From Nomia melanderi (Eukaryota; Arthropoda; Insecta; Hymenoptera; Halictidae), in contig NC_135002.1 in the NCBI RefSeq assembly GCF_051020985.1, positions 8,184,001 through 8,248,000 on the forward strand: DNA of 64,000 nucleotides, in the 5' to 3' direction. Below, piece by piece: positions 12,392-23,736 of this stretch. Under the pieces are notes generated by a model. The model did no database searches. It saw nothing but the letters and a program-made list of their open reading frames with translations, and was not told where the DNA came from. The stretch's first letter is position 1; each line of letters starts with the position of its first letter. A program made the position numbers and the translations under genes.

Positions 12392-12452
12392 GCCAACTAC
12401 GAGATATCTCGTAGAAAGGATACCGTTAAAGCCAGCTACGAGGTTGCTCGTA
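12392..12452. repeat. Duplicated dyad with perfect 18-bp palindrome
   Basis: CTACGAGATATCTCGTAG at 12397-12414 is a perfect palindrome. A second, imperfect copy, CTACGAGGTTGCTCGTA, follows 39 bases later after a repeat of GCCA. The second copy lies next to TTAA at 12426. Families A and B carry similar subterminal dyads (ACGAGT...ACTCGT), so this may be the end of a further TTAA-type element. Confidence 0.6.
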
Positions 12453-12464
12453 TAATTTTCGCTA

Positions 12465-12490
12465 TTAGGTTGTTCCATTTGACGCTGGGA
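12465..12490 (+). mobile_element. Possible mariner-like terminal fragment
   Basis: TATTAGGTTGTTCCATTTG resembles the TA-flanked inverted termini of mariner elements, which in insects commonly begin TTAGGTTG. No matching opposite end and no transposase remnant were found nearby. Confidence 0.3.
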
Positions 12491-12599
12491 TTACGGAATC
12501 CATTCATTCGACGGATATTAAAATTCATAAAAATGATGTAATAGGAGGTTCTGTCGATTTTCATTGATAAAGGTGTACGATTACTGCGTTATTACCACA

Positions 12600-13170
12600 T
12601 TACTATGTTATTCCGGATTAATTTGAATATTACAACTGTACTGTACATATGCTAAGTCTATTCTTGGAAGCTCCAATTTCCGAGATCAACGTTAACCTTA
12701 CGAATACTTATTTTCCTACAGACAACAGAAACGTCCAGATCTGATCTGTGGCGTTCCAGGTCAATCTAATATTAAAAGCTTTTGGCATCACAGGCGACGC
12801 ATGCTCATCTTTTCTGTGTGAACGAGTTAACCGAAGCGATCGGTGTCGCGATTATAATTTCTCTGACAGAAAAACTCTGGATCCCCGGTGTGCCTGGTTG
12901 GCGAGTCGCCGTTAATCCGCTGGAACAGAAACGGTAAAACTTTATAAGCCCGAGATCGTTGTTGGCGAACTGGTCCGGCTTGGTTCGAAGAAAACGAATG
13001 ACCCCGACACGGTCAATCTTCTCGGAAAATTGCTGGCTCGGACCGGGGGCAGCAACTAACGAAAACCCATTGTCTTCGACCGAATGAAGAATATCGAGCG
13101 CACTCGATGGAACTGTCCGGGAGATATCGGGAACCCGCCTTATCGGAGGGAACAGCCGGAATTCGCTTTT
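12600..13170. other. Spacer, nothing recognised
   Basis: Mixed composition, with a GC-richer part at about 12880-13150. No gene or repeat recognised. Confidence 0.4.
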
Positions 13171-13500
13171 TAATTATTTGTTTGACGACGGGTTCGGCGT
13201 TTTGTTATCGGTGACCACAATTTTGTGAGTCTTGTTACCGAACCCTAGCAACGATTAACGGAGAGTGTAAGCTATCGACGAATGATATTCAATTTGAAAC
13301 CGAAGGAGAATCCTGAATCCCCGATCGAAGCGGTCACAGGACAGACACCGATCGTATGGATTCTGTTTTCTAATTATTTGTTGGACGATGGGTTCAGCGA
13401 TTGGATATCGGTGACCAGAAGATCGTGAGTCTACCATCCTCCAATGAAGATAATAAGCTATCGACGAACGCTGTTCAATTTGAAACTGACGAAGAATCCC
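13171..13500 (+). repeat. Diverged tandem duplication, ~200-bp period
   Basis: TAATTATTTGTTTGACGACG at 13171 recurs as TAATTATTTGTTGGACGATG at 13371. Both continue through GGGTTC, TATCGGTGACCA and GTGAGTCT, then GCTATCGACGAA (13271 and 13457) and TTCAATTTGAAAC. A shorter third piece near 13644 (GATATTCAACCTAAACCGAA) resembles the end of unit one. Confidence 0.8.
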
Positions 13501-14880
13501 AACTTCTTAAACTGTCTAGAACACAGGCAATGCTCCAATGGACTCTATCCTTGAATCATTATTGTTTACTACTAGTCAGATTCTTCAAAGATCAACAACA
13601 GCTTCATAACCCTACAAACAGCTAAGACCGCGAGCTACAAAACGATATTCAACCTAAACCGAAAATACTCAAGAATCTCGAAGCCCAGCTCATTCAAGAC
13701 TCGTCGCACCCCGTAGCGACCGTCGAGCGTCGACGGACGCAGCGATCCATTCAGAAACAAGCTCGATAAAACGCTTAACGGAGGCACCGTCGCGACGGGG
13801 TCGATCCGCAAAAACTCGAGTGGCACTTCGCCGGCGGAAAGCGACGAGATTCAGGGCGCTAACGAAACACGGCCAGCCACGGCAGCCGTGGACGCATTAT
13901 AGGAAGATCGAGAGCGTGCGCCGTAAATGGAAGATCAAACTGAAACTGGTATTTTACGGTCGCGACCGGTCGGGCACGGTGCGGTCGGTCGGAGCGCGGC
14001 GAAAATCACCGGGGCCACTCGTTTCCGGCGGCCATCATCGGGCCGCGCGACCGTGTACCGTCCACTTAGCGGATAACCATGACGATCAACAGATTTCGGA
14101 GAACATGGCATGTGTCGGATAGCGCCTGGACACCGTGTCTATCAGACCGGTGTTAGGGGATTAAAGGGCACGCAAGAATCAAAGCGCGCATCATCATCCG
14201 CGGCTGCGTGGGAGCCGTTGGGATGGGACACCGTGCACGGGCCTATCGGGTCACTCGTTCGACAGCGTTAATTAATTTCGACTAATTGGTAATGGGACAC
14301 GCCGAACTTCCCGTAATTAGAGACGATTAATTCGAAAGCTATCCCCCGCTGCTACCTCGGCCGGTATCAATCGTTTACCGTTCCATCCCCCTCTGACGTT
14401 CTAACGGCGGATAGCCCTGCAGCCTCTTTCGGGACGCGTCCCCGTCGATTAAAGGGAAGATCCGCGCGAAACGCTCGTTAGAAGGGCACGCTTCCGACCC
14501 TCGAGTCCGGGGATCAGAGGCATTATCGTGTCCGACGATACGGAGGGAAGTTTCACACGCTCGTGCCGCGTGTTCGCGTAGTTAACGATCGGTGTTTCTC
14601 TTGCGCTTGATGAGCGGTCGAGAAAAATGGAAAGAGCGTTACCGCTTTTTAATCGTGCGCTTGAGATTGCAGTTGTAATGTTGTTTGGAGAAGCGAAGAT
14701 GATGTATAATTTCTTTATCGGAACGCGTTATTCCTACATTTCTTACGGTAGAGAGGTCTTCTCGAGGTAAACCGATGAAATTTGGATAGGGGATACTTCA
14801 AAGTTGTTAAACCACGGAAAAGTAGTTCATAGTTTGATAATGATCGAGGGTAAAAAGAAAAGGAACAACGGAGAATAAAT
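13500..14880. other. Skew island 6: AC-rich, GC core, GT-rich
   Basis: The left flank is C-biased (13561-13620: 15 C, 5 G). A long GC- and CpG-rich core covers 13680-14600. The right flank is G-biased (14821-14880: 15 G, 4 C). The core holds several TAAT-type homeodomain-like motifs near 14270-14340 but no convincing exon. Confidence 0.7.
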
Positions 14881-17280
14881 AAAATCAACGTTCCAGTGGG
14901 AAAGAAATTGATATCTCTAAGTTCGCGCGAATTCGTGATAGTATCCGAGCGCTTCAGGAAAACGTTCGCAACCGCTCGATGCCTGAAATTGACTCGAATC
15001 GACACGGAACTCGCGAAAGTTGGAATTTCACCTGGTGGGTTCGGTTGCGGGCGAGAATGCGAGTCCGCGCGTTCATCGACTCATCGATTCCTCTCGCAAA
15101 AATGCCGGGCTCGAAAAAAAGCGGCGTTCGGCTCGACGCGCGGTCGAAATGAATTTATCGCTCACCTGAAACAGAAAGAGGATCCTGATTAGCATTCTCG
15201 TTATTGCGCGGATGCAAATTACGCGGAGGCAGATTACGCGAAGTTTCCGTGAAATATGGTAACTTTGGAAAACAGCTTGCGCTTTCGGGCGACGCGACGG
15301 TGGCACTGATTCTAAAGCTGATTTATTGAAACGGAATGGCAACGGTTCCCGATGCTAAGAGACGGGAACGGGGCCGCGTATAATTGAACGATACACGGAG
15401 AGGGGTGCATCGAAATTCGTGCAACCGGCAAAGAGATGCTCTCCTACGAAAATAAATCTAATAAACCGGGGCTTTCATTTTCTGGCAACATGTCGCGGAC
15501 GATTGATACATTTTAAATTTACTGGCAATTTTTGTAATGAATAATGAATAATACGCGATATCAATTATCCGGGGAAAATCATTTATTGCCCAGGCTTTTT
15601 AGTCGTTAATGAGCAGTTGGTATTAATAAATGTTCCGGTGAAACTGGTTTTCTGTCGATATTGCATTAAGGAAAATTGAGAAACGCAATATTATCGGGAA
15701 CGTATTGAAAAACTGATTGACAAGTGCCTAATATAATCATATAGGGGCGATGATGTAATCCACGCTGATATTCATTAAAATTTCCATTCCGTGTTCGTCT
15801 GCTACAGAAATTAGCATTTTCAACTGATGTATACATTGCAACCAATGACGCATAAAATTCCGCGTTTACTCATAACGATAATACACTCCGCGTAAATGTG
15901 TGCATAGGGTAGCTGGAATTTGCGAAACATTTAATAACACCGGTACAGGACGCGCGGGAAGGAGGGGAAGAAAGCATGCATTGTTCGGTTGTTATTAACA
16001 TAGACGGTGTTATTTAACAACAAAGTTCTCGCGCGATGAATAAACAAATTTAATGGGGCCGAGGTGGAACGTGTCCAAGACAGAAGCGAATTTACACCGC
16101 GGACGCTCGGTAATATTCTTTATCTATTCATCTACCAATTACCTCAAACTTTTAAGCTTATTACGGCCGCGATGTCGGTTAAACCGCGCACGCACACCAG
16201 AAACGGATTACTGTCCTTTTATGCTTAGCCGGCCAGATAATATCAGTTACGAACCGAAACCGGGATAGCGCGCTGTAACAAACGCCGCTATAAATCATCG
16301 TGCGCCGTGCGAGCAGCGAGAAATAATTCCCCACGGGGGAGGGAGCCTGGATCTTCTTTCCTCTCCCGAATTTTCTCCAAACTATAATTGACAATAAAAG
16401 TTTCCGAATGGATGGCTCTTGTTCGAGACGTATGCGCGCGACCGTGCTGGAATGTGTTCCATCGGCGGTGCAATCTTCCGCGAAGCTGAGTTACTCGCGC
16501 GAATTTGGATGTAAAAGTTACATCATCGTTTAATTGTATGAAAATATGTGTAAAAGTCGAACGTATATGGATCTTGGTTTCATAGATACGTACTTGAACG
16601 TAATTAATACTCTTTTATCGACGGAATATTGAACTTGACAGATTTTCCGAGGAGAATGAACCTTTTGAATATGAAAAATTCGATGAGGTTGTTAAACAAA
16701 CGGAGTGAAATAGGGTATAGATACTTCTTCATTGTATAATTAGTGAACTGAATATTCCATGCATCTCTGGCAGAAAGGTAAATGAATTCCGGAAAAGTTG
16801 CATGGCACCGTAACAGATGTTCCATCCCGGAACCATATTTTTTAATTACAGAGCGCAAATATTTTTCGACCCGTACGCGTGTGTAATAATAATAACTCGT
16901 CTTTCCAATGCGGGTAATATTCTCGTTGATATTCGTACATCTCAGAAATGTTTCACAGAAGTATCCTGCCCGATATCGAGGATCGATTCTGTGATTAATT
17001 AATAATCGTACCGCTTTCGCTCCCCTATTCCCGTATTCTCGTATATTAAGCTTCTGCCCGATGAAAAATTCTGTGACTGATTATAACGAAGTCTATTGAA
17101 AGGAAAGCTTTTGAAGGACTAATTCGTCGTTACGAACGGAAAATCATTTATCCAGGCTCGGATGAAAGGGCGTCGGGAGCGTTTATGCGGTGCACGTTTA
17201 ATACGTAAATGGAGCGTTTTACGTTATAAACGTGCGAATCGTTTTTGGAAACTCCGGTGGCACGAGCCGCGGTTCCTCAA
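14881..17280. other. Spacer, nothing recognised
   Basis: GC-richer parts at about 14920-15420 and 16160-16480 alternate with AT-rich DNA. No gene, repeat family or RNA gene recognised. Confidence 0.4.
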
Positions 17281-17336
17281 TAGGCAGGTAAAAGAACCTG
17301 CCAGCTGCGTGGCAGGTGAGAGGATTCACCTGCCTA
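17281..17336. repeat. Nested inverted repeat of CAGGT/ACCTG motifs
   Basis: The outer arms are TAGGCAGGT (17281-17289) and ACCTGCCTA (17328-17336). Inside lies a second perfect stem, ACCTGCCA (17296-17303) and TGGCAGGT (17310-17317), around a six-base loop. The two stems can also pair alternately. The four arms carry CAGGTA, ACCTG, CAGGTG and CACCTG, the E-box form bound by Snail-type zinc fingers and by bHLH proteins. It could be a small cruciform, a clustered binding site or a mobile-element end. Confidence 0.75.
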
Positions 17337-17339
17337 CAA

Positions 17340-18521
17340 GCTGCTGCTGAATATCCCTACCGATTTCGTATGAGGACCACTCGCCACATGGATACTATCT
17401 CCCTCCAGGTAACATCATTAGAGTCTCAAGGGAACAAAAGGCATTTCGTTAGTTAGTCCGTGCTTTTGATTCATTACTGAAGCGTCTGCTCTTCAGGTGC
17501 CTCCTACGTTTTACACTTGAGACGCTGCTCGGATCTAAAAAGAAGGGATTGAACTTCCGAAGAACATTCACCGTATGTTCAGAACTTATTCAACGAAGAT
17601 AATCTCAATCGAATAACTCTGCGTTCGTAGGCTACGAATTAAGAATGTCTCCTCTCGGCTACACAGATACCGGAAACTCCGTATTCTCATGGAACTTATT
17701 AAATCGCTAATTATCAATGCTCACCTGGCGCACCGAATAATATCATGGACCATATCGGAAAGGCGGCCAACATTACAATAAAACCTATAAGTTTCTGAAT
17801 AGACTCGAAAAGCCCGTAGTGTCCTTCCCTCTCCAAGCGCGTTAATTCAGCTCCACCGACGATTATAAATCCGCCTTATCCATTTAATCGCGGATCAAGG
17901 AATTCCAATTGTACCACGCGTACCGATTCCGCGTGACAAAAGGAGAAAAAGGAACCGGCGAGAAACAGGGGCGATGAAAAAAGAAATACTCCGGGCACGA
18001 TATCGTTGCTCAATGGCGCCGAAGCTCCGCTCGTTTTGGATGCCCAGCCGTAATTACTACCGTTGATCGATCACGTCGCGGCCAATAACACAATGACCCA
18101 TGCCGCGCCATTAATTATATCGTCGCGAACTTTACAACTCGAAATGTCCACGCAGAAAACCAATTTCCATTGTTTGGGCGACCCTTTAATCACGGAATCC
18201 TTTACAACCGAATAAACCTTCCGCTTCATGGACCGGCCTCACGCCCACGGGACGAAAAGGAGCCGTTAAACGGCCATAGAAACGCGATCGTGCGTCCCGA
18301 TAACAACAAATGAAATTCAGTCGAACGTCGCCCGTCGTCGCAAATATAACGTATCGAACGAATTACCAGCGTGTGAAACGCAATCCCGACATAGGAGCTT
18401 CGTCCATTGTGATAGTCCCCGATCCCGAAACCCCAGGATTCGCGTTTTTGATCGCGAAACGACGAAACCAGCAGAATTGTCCGGCTCGCTGTACGAAAAA
18501 CGAGTGTCCTTTCCGATTCGT
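17340..18521. other. Spacer, nothing recognised
   Basis: Mixed composition, with GC-richer DNA at 17820-18300. Overlapping short frames on both strands near 18226-18577 have no recognisable product. Confidence 0.4.
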
Positions 18522-18989
18522 TTAACATTAAAACGACTACCAGTTAATCGGTTAACTGTGTTTGACGAGTATAACACGTCATCGTAAAGCTTGACATGAT
18601 ACTAATTCTTTCAGCGATGAATCCTTTAGTTTTTCACATAAACATGTGAATCTTCTTTGTTTCGCTTTGACCTTTCATTAAAATATACTCTACGTGCAGT
18701 CGTCCGGCGTTGGACGAGTATACGCTCCATTTTCCGATTTTACTGCGCGCAAAACGAGAAGCTCTTCCAACTAAGTTCCACAGTTAACTGGTTAAATTGG
18801 CTTCTTGAAATTCCTCTATAGAAACTCTAAGGGTGCATCTATTGAGACTTGAGTTGATGTAAAATTCAGTTTGCGTATTGCTAAATCAATTTATTTAATA
18901 ACTTCTCAAAGAAACATTTGTCACCTTTTTAATATTCGCAGGAAGAAGAGATCAGGTCATTTTGACCCGTCTGGTAGTTTTAGTGTTAA
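18522..18989 (+). mobile_element. Family C MITE copy 2, interrupted by family B
   Basis: The left end is TTAACATTAAAACGACTACC (18522 onward); the reverse complement of the right end is TTAACACTAAAACTACCAG. A 252-bp family B element plus one TTAA interrupts it at 18544-18795. Removing the insert and one TTAA copy restores a roughly 220-bp element that lines up with copy 1 at 8884, whose matching site reads AAATTAAATTGAG. Confidence 0.85.
18544..18795. mobile_element. Family B MITE copy 1, nested in family C
   Basis: A 252-bp element with 17-base termini TTAATCGGTTAACTGTG and, as the reverse complement of the right end, TTAACCAGTTAACTGTG; 15 of 17 positions match. TTAA is duplicated on either side of the insert. 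The subterminal sequences GACGAGTATA near the left and GGACGAGTATACGCTCC near the right recall the ACGAGT dyads of family A. No coding frame. Confidence 0.9.
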
Positions 18990-19208
18990 CACATTGATTC
19001 CCACGAGAATTTCGAGCGTTTTGTTGTAATAATCCTTATTCTTTCGTAGTAAAAGCAAATGGTATTAGAAGTAAGTAGTGATGATTTGGTATTACAGTGC
19101 TCAGATTGCGCTATTATCTACATGCTTATGTTACTAAAGATTTCTATTGTTTTCAATCAATTGAGAAGCTCCGGTCATCGGTGACCACCGTGACAGCCAA
19201 CGTGTTAA
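18986..19208. mobile_element. Family D MITE copy 3, abutting family C
   Basis: A 223-bp element that starts on the same TTAA that ends family C copy 2. The left end is TTAACACATTGATTCCCACG; the reverse complement of the right end is TTAACACGTTGGCTGTCACG. The right-end sequence continues with a GGTCACCG hairpin-like stretch (GGTCATCGGTGACC on the + strand). Confidence 0.75.
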
Positions 19209-20375
19209 CCAGGAACGATTTCAGTTCCTTTGTTCCAGTTCATTTGTATATACCTTCGATCGCATTCCTGGCCGTTCCCCGTTCTTTCCGTCCCGTTCGC
19301 CGAGTCGCTGCAGGATTCAATTATTATTATTTGCAATAAATATTGAATCTAATTGTGCCGCGACATCCGCGGGCACCGTCAATTACGCATTAATTACATG
19401 CGCCGCGGGTGTAATTAGTTTCTGATCGTTATTATTCATCCTTCATGCGGACGTGTTCCGCGCCGCGAAAAAATCATCCGGTTAACGGGATCGATCGTTG
19501 AATCGGATTTCTTTCGAGGTATCAAACGCTTCTTCTGCGGCGAATATTCCGAAGTAATTTGCGGTTTCGTCGGGTAGTTGGAAGTTATTGTGACGGTGGA
19601 ACTTGGTTTCTTTCGAGGGACACTTGCCAGTTACGTGTTAATTAGGCGCTTCTTTCTAGGAAACGCGGAATGGAATCATCCGACCGGCATGATTTGTTGT
19701 AATGGAACTCTGAGAAATCAAATTTCTGGAGTTTCCTGTAAAAGCAAAGCAAGGGGATTTTGCGAATACTTTAACTCGATCATTGTTCGCTCATTAATCA
19801 CGTTTCTTATTCGAGCCCGATTTTCCACCGTACGATCAGCCACAGTTAACATTCCATCGCAAAAACAATTACAGACCGGCACACCTCAAGGCAGAACGAA
19901 ATTCTCACAATTCGCCGATCGATAAAAAAACTCGACAACCGAGCACACAGCGCAAGAGAAGCGCGGCGCGAGATCAATGTACATAATCCGGTACGGTTGG
20001 GTCCGAATTGGGTTAATCCGTTCAGCCGTACTTCAAGATAAAAATAATAAATCAAGATCCGCGTAACGCGGCGATGACCAAGCGGAAGAAGCGATACATT
20101 AGCGTGCTGAAGTGTGCATGCACAGGTTTTAAATCGCTCTTGAGTCTCACGCGTGTCGAGATTGCTAGTTGCCTCGCTGTAGTATCAGCGTCTCCCAGCT
20201 CCTTTTGCCCTTCAATCTTTCTTTTGTCTTCTCGTTTCCTCTATAATAATTCACCCTTTTCTTTACGCGAATAAATATATTTAGCTATCATCAGTTTTCC
20301 AATACCATACGCGTCTCCCTTTTCACTTCTATCCATCACAGTAGAACTACCGAATAAATCGATCGATCAGTTCTT
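19209..20375. other. Spacer, nothing recognised
   Basis: Mixed composition with a GC-rich patch at 19360-19620. A 115-codon frame at 19578-19925 has no recognisable features. Confidence 0.4.
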
Positions 20376-21800
20376 ATGTCCCACACAGAAACAAAGATAC
20401 ATTTATCTCGATTTCTCTTATATTTCAGTTATCCTACGGCACCGATTCGCCCGAGAATGCCCCGCGGAACAAAGGAAAGATCAAAAAGCAAGATTTCTCA
20501 CAGAACAAACAAGAACTATCGTCTAACCCATTCACCAATCAACGTCAAACACCCTCATCGGCAACGAAACCTCTACAGAAGTGAAACCATGTTTCACAGT
20601 TCGCAGACGTAAAAACTCCCACGCAGCGTTTAGAAGTATCGAAGAACCCTCGTTCGAGCAGGATCCACCCCATTCCTCCCAGTGTATCGGTTGGGGTCGG
20701 AAGTCGAGCGGTTGCAACGAAAACTACCGTATCTCGCAGCTTCGCTGTAGGGTGCGGCGGACGCGTCCCGGAAACAAAACGCAACGTCGGTCGAGGGGTG
20801 GCTGGCGGCGGTGTCGCGGCGGTGCTCTGTAAACAGTCTCGAAGACTGCGCGGACGCGCAGCAGTTCGGCACTCGAGCGGAACGGTGTGTGTGCGAACAA
20901 GACAGAACGAAACGAAAACGTCTCTCACGGAAACGGAGCGAGGCGAGGCGAGGTGAAACGAGCCGAGGCAGGTGGGTATTGCAGGTGCGCCGGTGCCGGT
21001 GCATCGAGAACCCAGACCCTCTCAGACACGGAATTACCGAAAGCAAACTTTCCGCGTTTAATGCGGTTAAGCCATAATCGGATCTTTCCCTGCTCGATAC
21101 GGAGCGTTGGCTGCGCGGAGGTCCTCGGGGTCTCGTGCCATCGCTGCAGCGCCGCGAACGAGCACGGTACATATCGTCGCGTCGCACGGCGTCGCGTCGC
21201 GTCGCGGATGCGAAACCTAATAAGTGTGAAAATGTCCCTTCGATTGCTCCTGAATGTTACCTCGTTCCTTAGCGGCTGCCGCATTGCCTGCCTCCGTTTT
21301 GTTCGCTCCGGGTGAGAAGCGCTCGTAACGAGGCTGAAGAGAGAACCACCGGTAGCTAAAATTGTACGGTCCATACTTTCTTGCAGGAATTAGGGAAGCG
21401 AGTTCACTGGGAATTCGATTGACTCCTGTTATAGGTCGCTTGCTGTTGAATCTACTGAACGGACGAGATTCTCCGAATATCGCTTATCTTTCGCATCATT
21501 TTATAGATGCGTTCGCGATAGAATCGATGAATCTGCTATACTCATGGCTCTAGCATTGACTTAGCAGTGAAGGATGCTGAGGTTTATAGGGTCTTGGAGA
21601 GTTTAATTGAATTTGTCGAGCTTGGTGTTTATAAATGGGAGTTTCTGTTGTCCGGTAGGATTAATATTGTGAGAGTATACAAACTGTAGAAGTATTTTTA
21701 GGTAATATCGTCTGACGTGTCTGTTAGTATGTGTTGTTCGGAACGGAAATATATTGGACACTGGCTGCTGGTATCGTTGATGTTTCCAGCCCGTTAAGTT
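20376..21800. other. Skew island 7: AC-rich, CpG core, GT-rich
   Basis: The left flank is strongly C-biased (20521-20580: 22 C, 6 G). The core at 20620-21330 is among the most CpG-dense parts of the window, with a TCGCG-rich run at 21174-21207. The right flank is G-biased (21601-21660: 18 G, 5 C). Long frames on both strands in the core open with GTG or lack homology and are composition artefacts. Confidence 0.7.
20820..20980 (+). promoter_or_regulatory. Candidate CpG promoter and 5' exon
   Basis: A CpG-rich block without TATA contains GCAGTTCGG near 20868, loosely like an arthropod initiator. It is followed by purine-rich, stop-free sequence and a good donor-like CAG|GTGGGT with the intron starting at 20972. 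About 240 bases further on, an ATG at 21208 opens a 34-codon frame with a hydrophobic patch, ending at another donor-like CCGG|GTGAGA at 21312. This arrangement is what a 5' exon of a long-intron insect gene could look like, but nothing confirms transcription. Confidence 0.25.
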
Positions 21801-23515
21801 CGACAGGTAACGTATTTCCAGCGTAAAACCGATTTTTGTAACGAGTTTACAGCACAATTACATTCGCTTGAATATCGCCTTTTACGCAAGTATATAGGCA
21901 TGTAGCGCGCCGATGTTATTTTTAAGCTAGACAAAACTAAAAGCGTCGCATTCTGTGTATTTAATTACGGATCGAATCATCTTTTTGTGGTGCCGTGTGT
22001 GACTTTACGGCTCCATAAACTTTTGTTGTGGGATAAACGACTTCGAAAATAATTGTCCCTCGAACTTGCCTCTTACATTAATTACACGTGTTACGGTGCA
22101 CGACGGGAGCAACCAGTAATAAGCGAATTAAAAACCGAAACGCTTAAAGCTTAAATGTTTATGTGGTGTTTTTAATGACGCGAAAGAAGCGACTGCTGGG
22201 TAATAGGGGACCATTTACCAGTTGGGAAACGAAGCAGATGTGTATGTGTATCAAGCGCAAAGGAAGAAACGTCGGAAAAAAAGGAACGAAAATAAACTGT
22301 CGCAAACGTCGGGTATCCTTATGCATTGGCTACTTCACATCGAGATACACGTAAATTAGGTATATATTTTTTATATTACCGCTGCGCTACATCTGTCCCA
22401 CAAATTGTTATTGCTTGCGTAAATATCCTACCCCGATATTACATTTTCCGCAAATATTTAAAATATTTGGAATACACCTGACATCTGATTTTTCTGAATC
22501 TCAGAATTGGACGAGTGGATTCGCATTTACTTTCTCAATCACAAGCACTGTTCAATTCATATACAAATAGATACATTTATTGCAACTTCAACTCTGAGAA
22601 GATTTTCATGAAAATTAACGGAAACATAACGTCCGGTTTCTTCGTGTAGAATTTAAGCTATTAAATAGAAAACAAATCGCATACCTGTTTCTTCAGTTCT
22701 ACCGTTTACAAATGACCGAAAGTAAGTTTCAAGCTAGATTAATCCTTGAACGATAACTTTCCAACAGCGAAAATTAATTTGTTCTTGATCTCGACGACAG
22801 TTCACCAGATTAATCAAAACAGTTCTAAGAAAGCGTCTACAGACCTTCGATCTAATGCTCTCTGCAAATCAAGAATCCTGATCGATGAGCATGAACGGCC
22901 TGCGGACGGACTCGAACTGATTCAAAGTCTGCGGGAAGATGACACAAACTTCCGTAATTAATTAATTAACCTCAAGATTCGTTGGCTGGCCAACTTTAGC
23001 TAGCACGACCGCAGTGTTCTGACTTCTGGCCAGACATCACCGGGTCCGAGTGTAATTTCCCATTGCGGAATTTTTTACCGCGCTCGCAATTCGAAACCGC
23101 CTATCTCGGCAGCGCTCGCCTTTGTAAGGGAGAACCTTTGTATCGCCTTGCGAGTCGCCATTCTGACGGAGCTCGCCCGTTCAATTAATTGCGTCGGGCG
23201 AGTTTGCCTAACGCGTGTAACGTGTAATTGCCGCGGAAACCCCGTTCCAAAGGCGATGATTACCTTTTTAAGGCGTGTTTCCACGGGTCGCGTCGACCAT
23301 TATTTCCCTCAATGGCCTGGGAAGAAAAGAAACCTCGCGATCTTAGCAGCGTCAACTCTAGCTCCCAATTTTATTTCCAAACTAGCTGACGCAACTATTC
23401 TTACGTGAAATGGCTGGCCTGTTTAATTGATCTAATTTTTGGAAACGAATACTTGCTGGATAAGCAACGAAATAACAGATATAAAGAAAATTTTTTATAA
23501 ATTGATACATTTAAT
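21800..23515. other. Spacer, nothing recognised
   Basis: AT-rich apart from a GC-rich part at 22980-23340. No repeat family, RNA or exon recognised. Confidence 0.4.
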
Positions 23516-23736
23516 TTAACGCTAGAACTACCGAGCATTTAATACAATTAATATGTAATCTCTATAAAAATTGTGACAATACATTGTTTCCAGTTTCTTC
23601 AGGCATTCATCACAGTATTCGTAACTATGTATTTTCAAGATCATTTCGAGTGTACAATGCTTTGAAAATATCAATAATTGCGAAACAAAAATATCGAGAC
23701 CAGTCATTTCGACTGGTACGGTAGTTCTAGTGTTAA
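23516..23736. mobile_element. TTAA-flanked MITE, family C copy 3
   Basis: A 221-bp element with 18-base inverted termini TTAACGCTAGAACTACCG and TTAACACTAGAACTACCG, differing at one position. The right end carries AGTCATTTCGACTGGTACGG, the family C subterminal dyad. The length agrees with the reconstructed uninterrupted copy 2 (about 220 bp). Confidence 0.9.

Larger units (their letters stand above)
11640..12600. other. Skew island 5: AC-rich, GC core, weak GT-rich
   Basis: The left flank is C-biased (11701-11760: 19 C, 8 G). The GC- and CpG-rich core covers 12040-12420. The right side is only mildly G-biased (12541-12600: 13 G, 9 C), partly because repeat remnants occupy 12397-12560. Confidence 0.55.

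Noticed and set aside
20630..21374. Overlapping 127-185 codon frames on the - strand in the CpG island
   Set aside because: The longest opens with GTG and another overlaps it in a different frame. The Arg/Ser-rich translations are typical of CpG-rich non-coding DNA.
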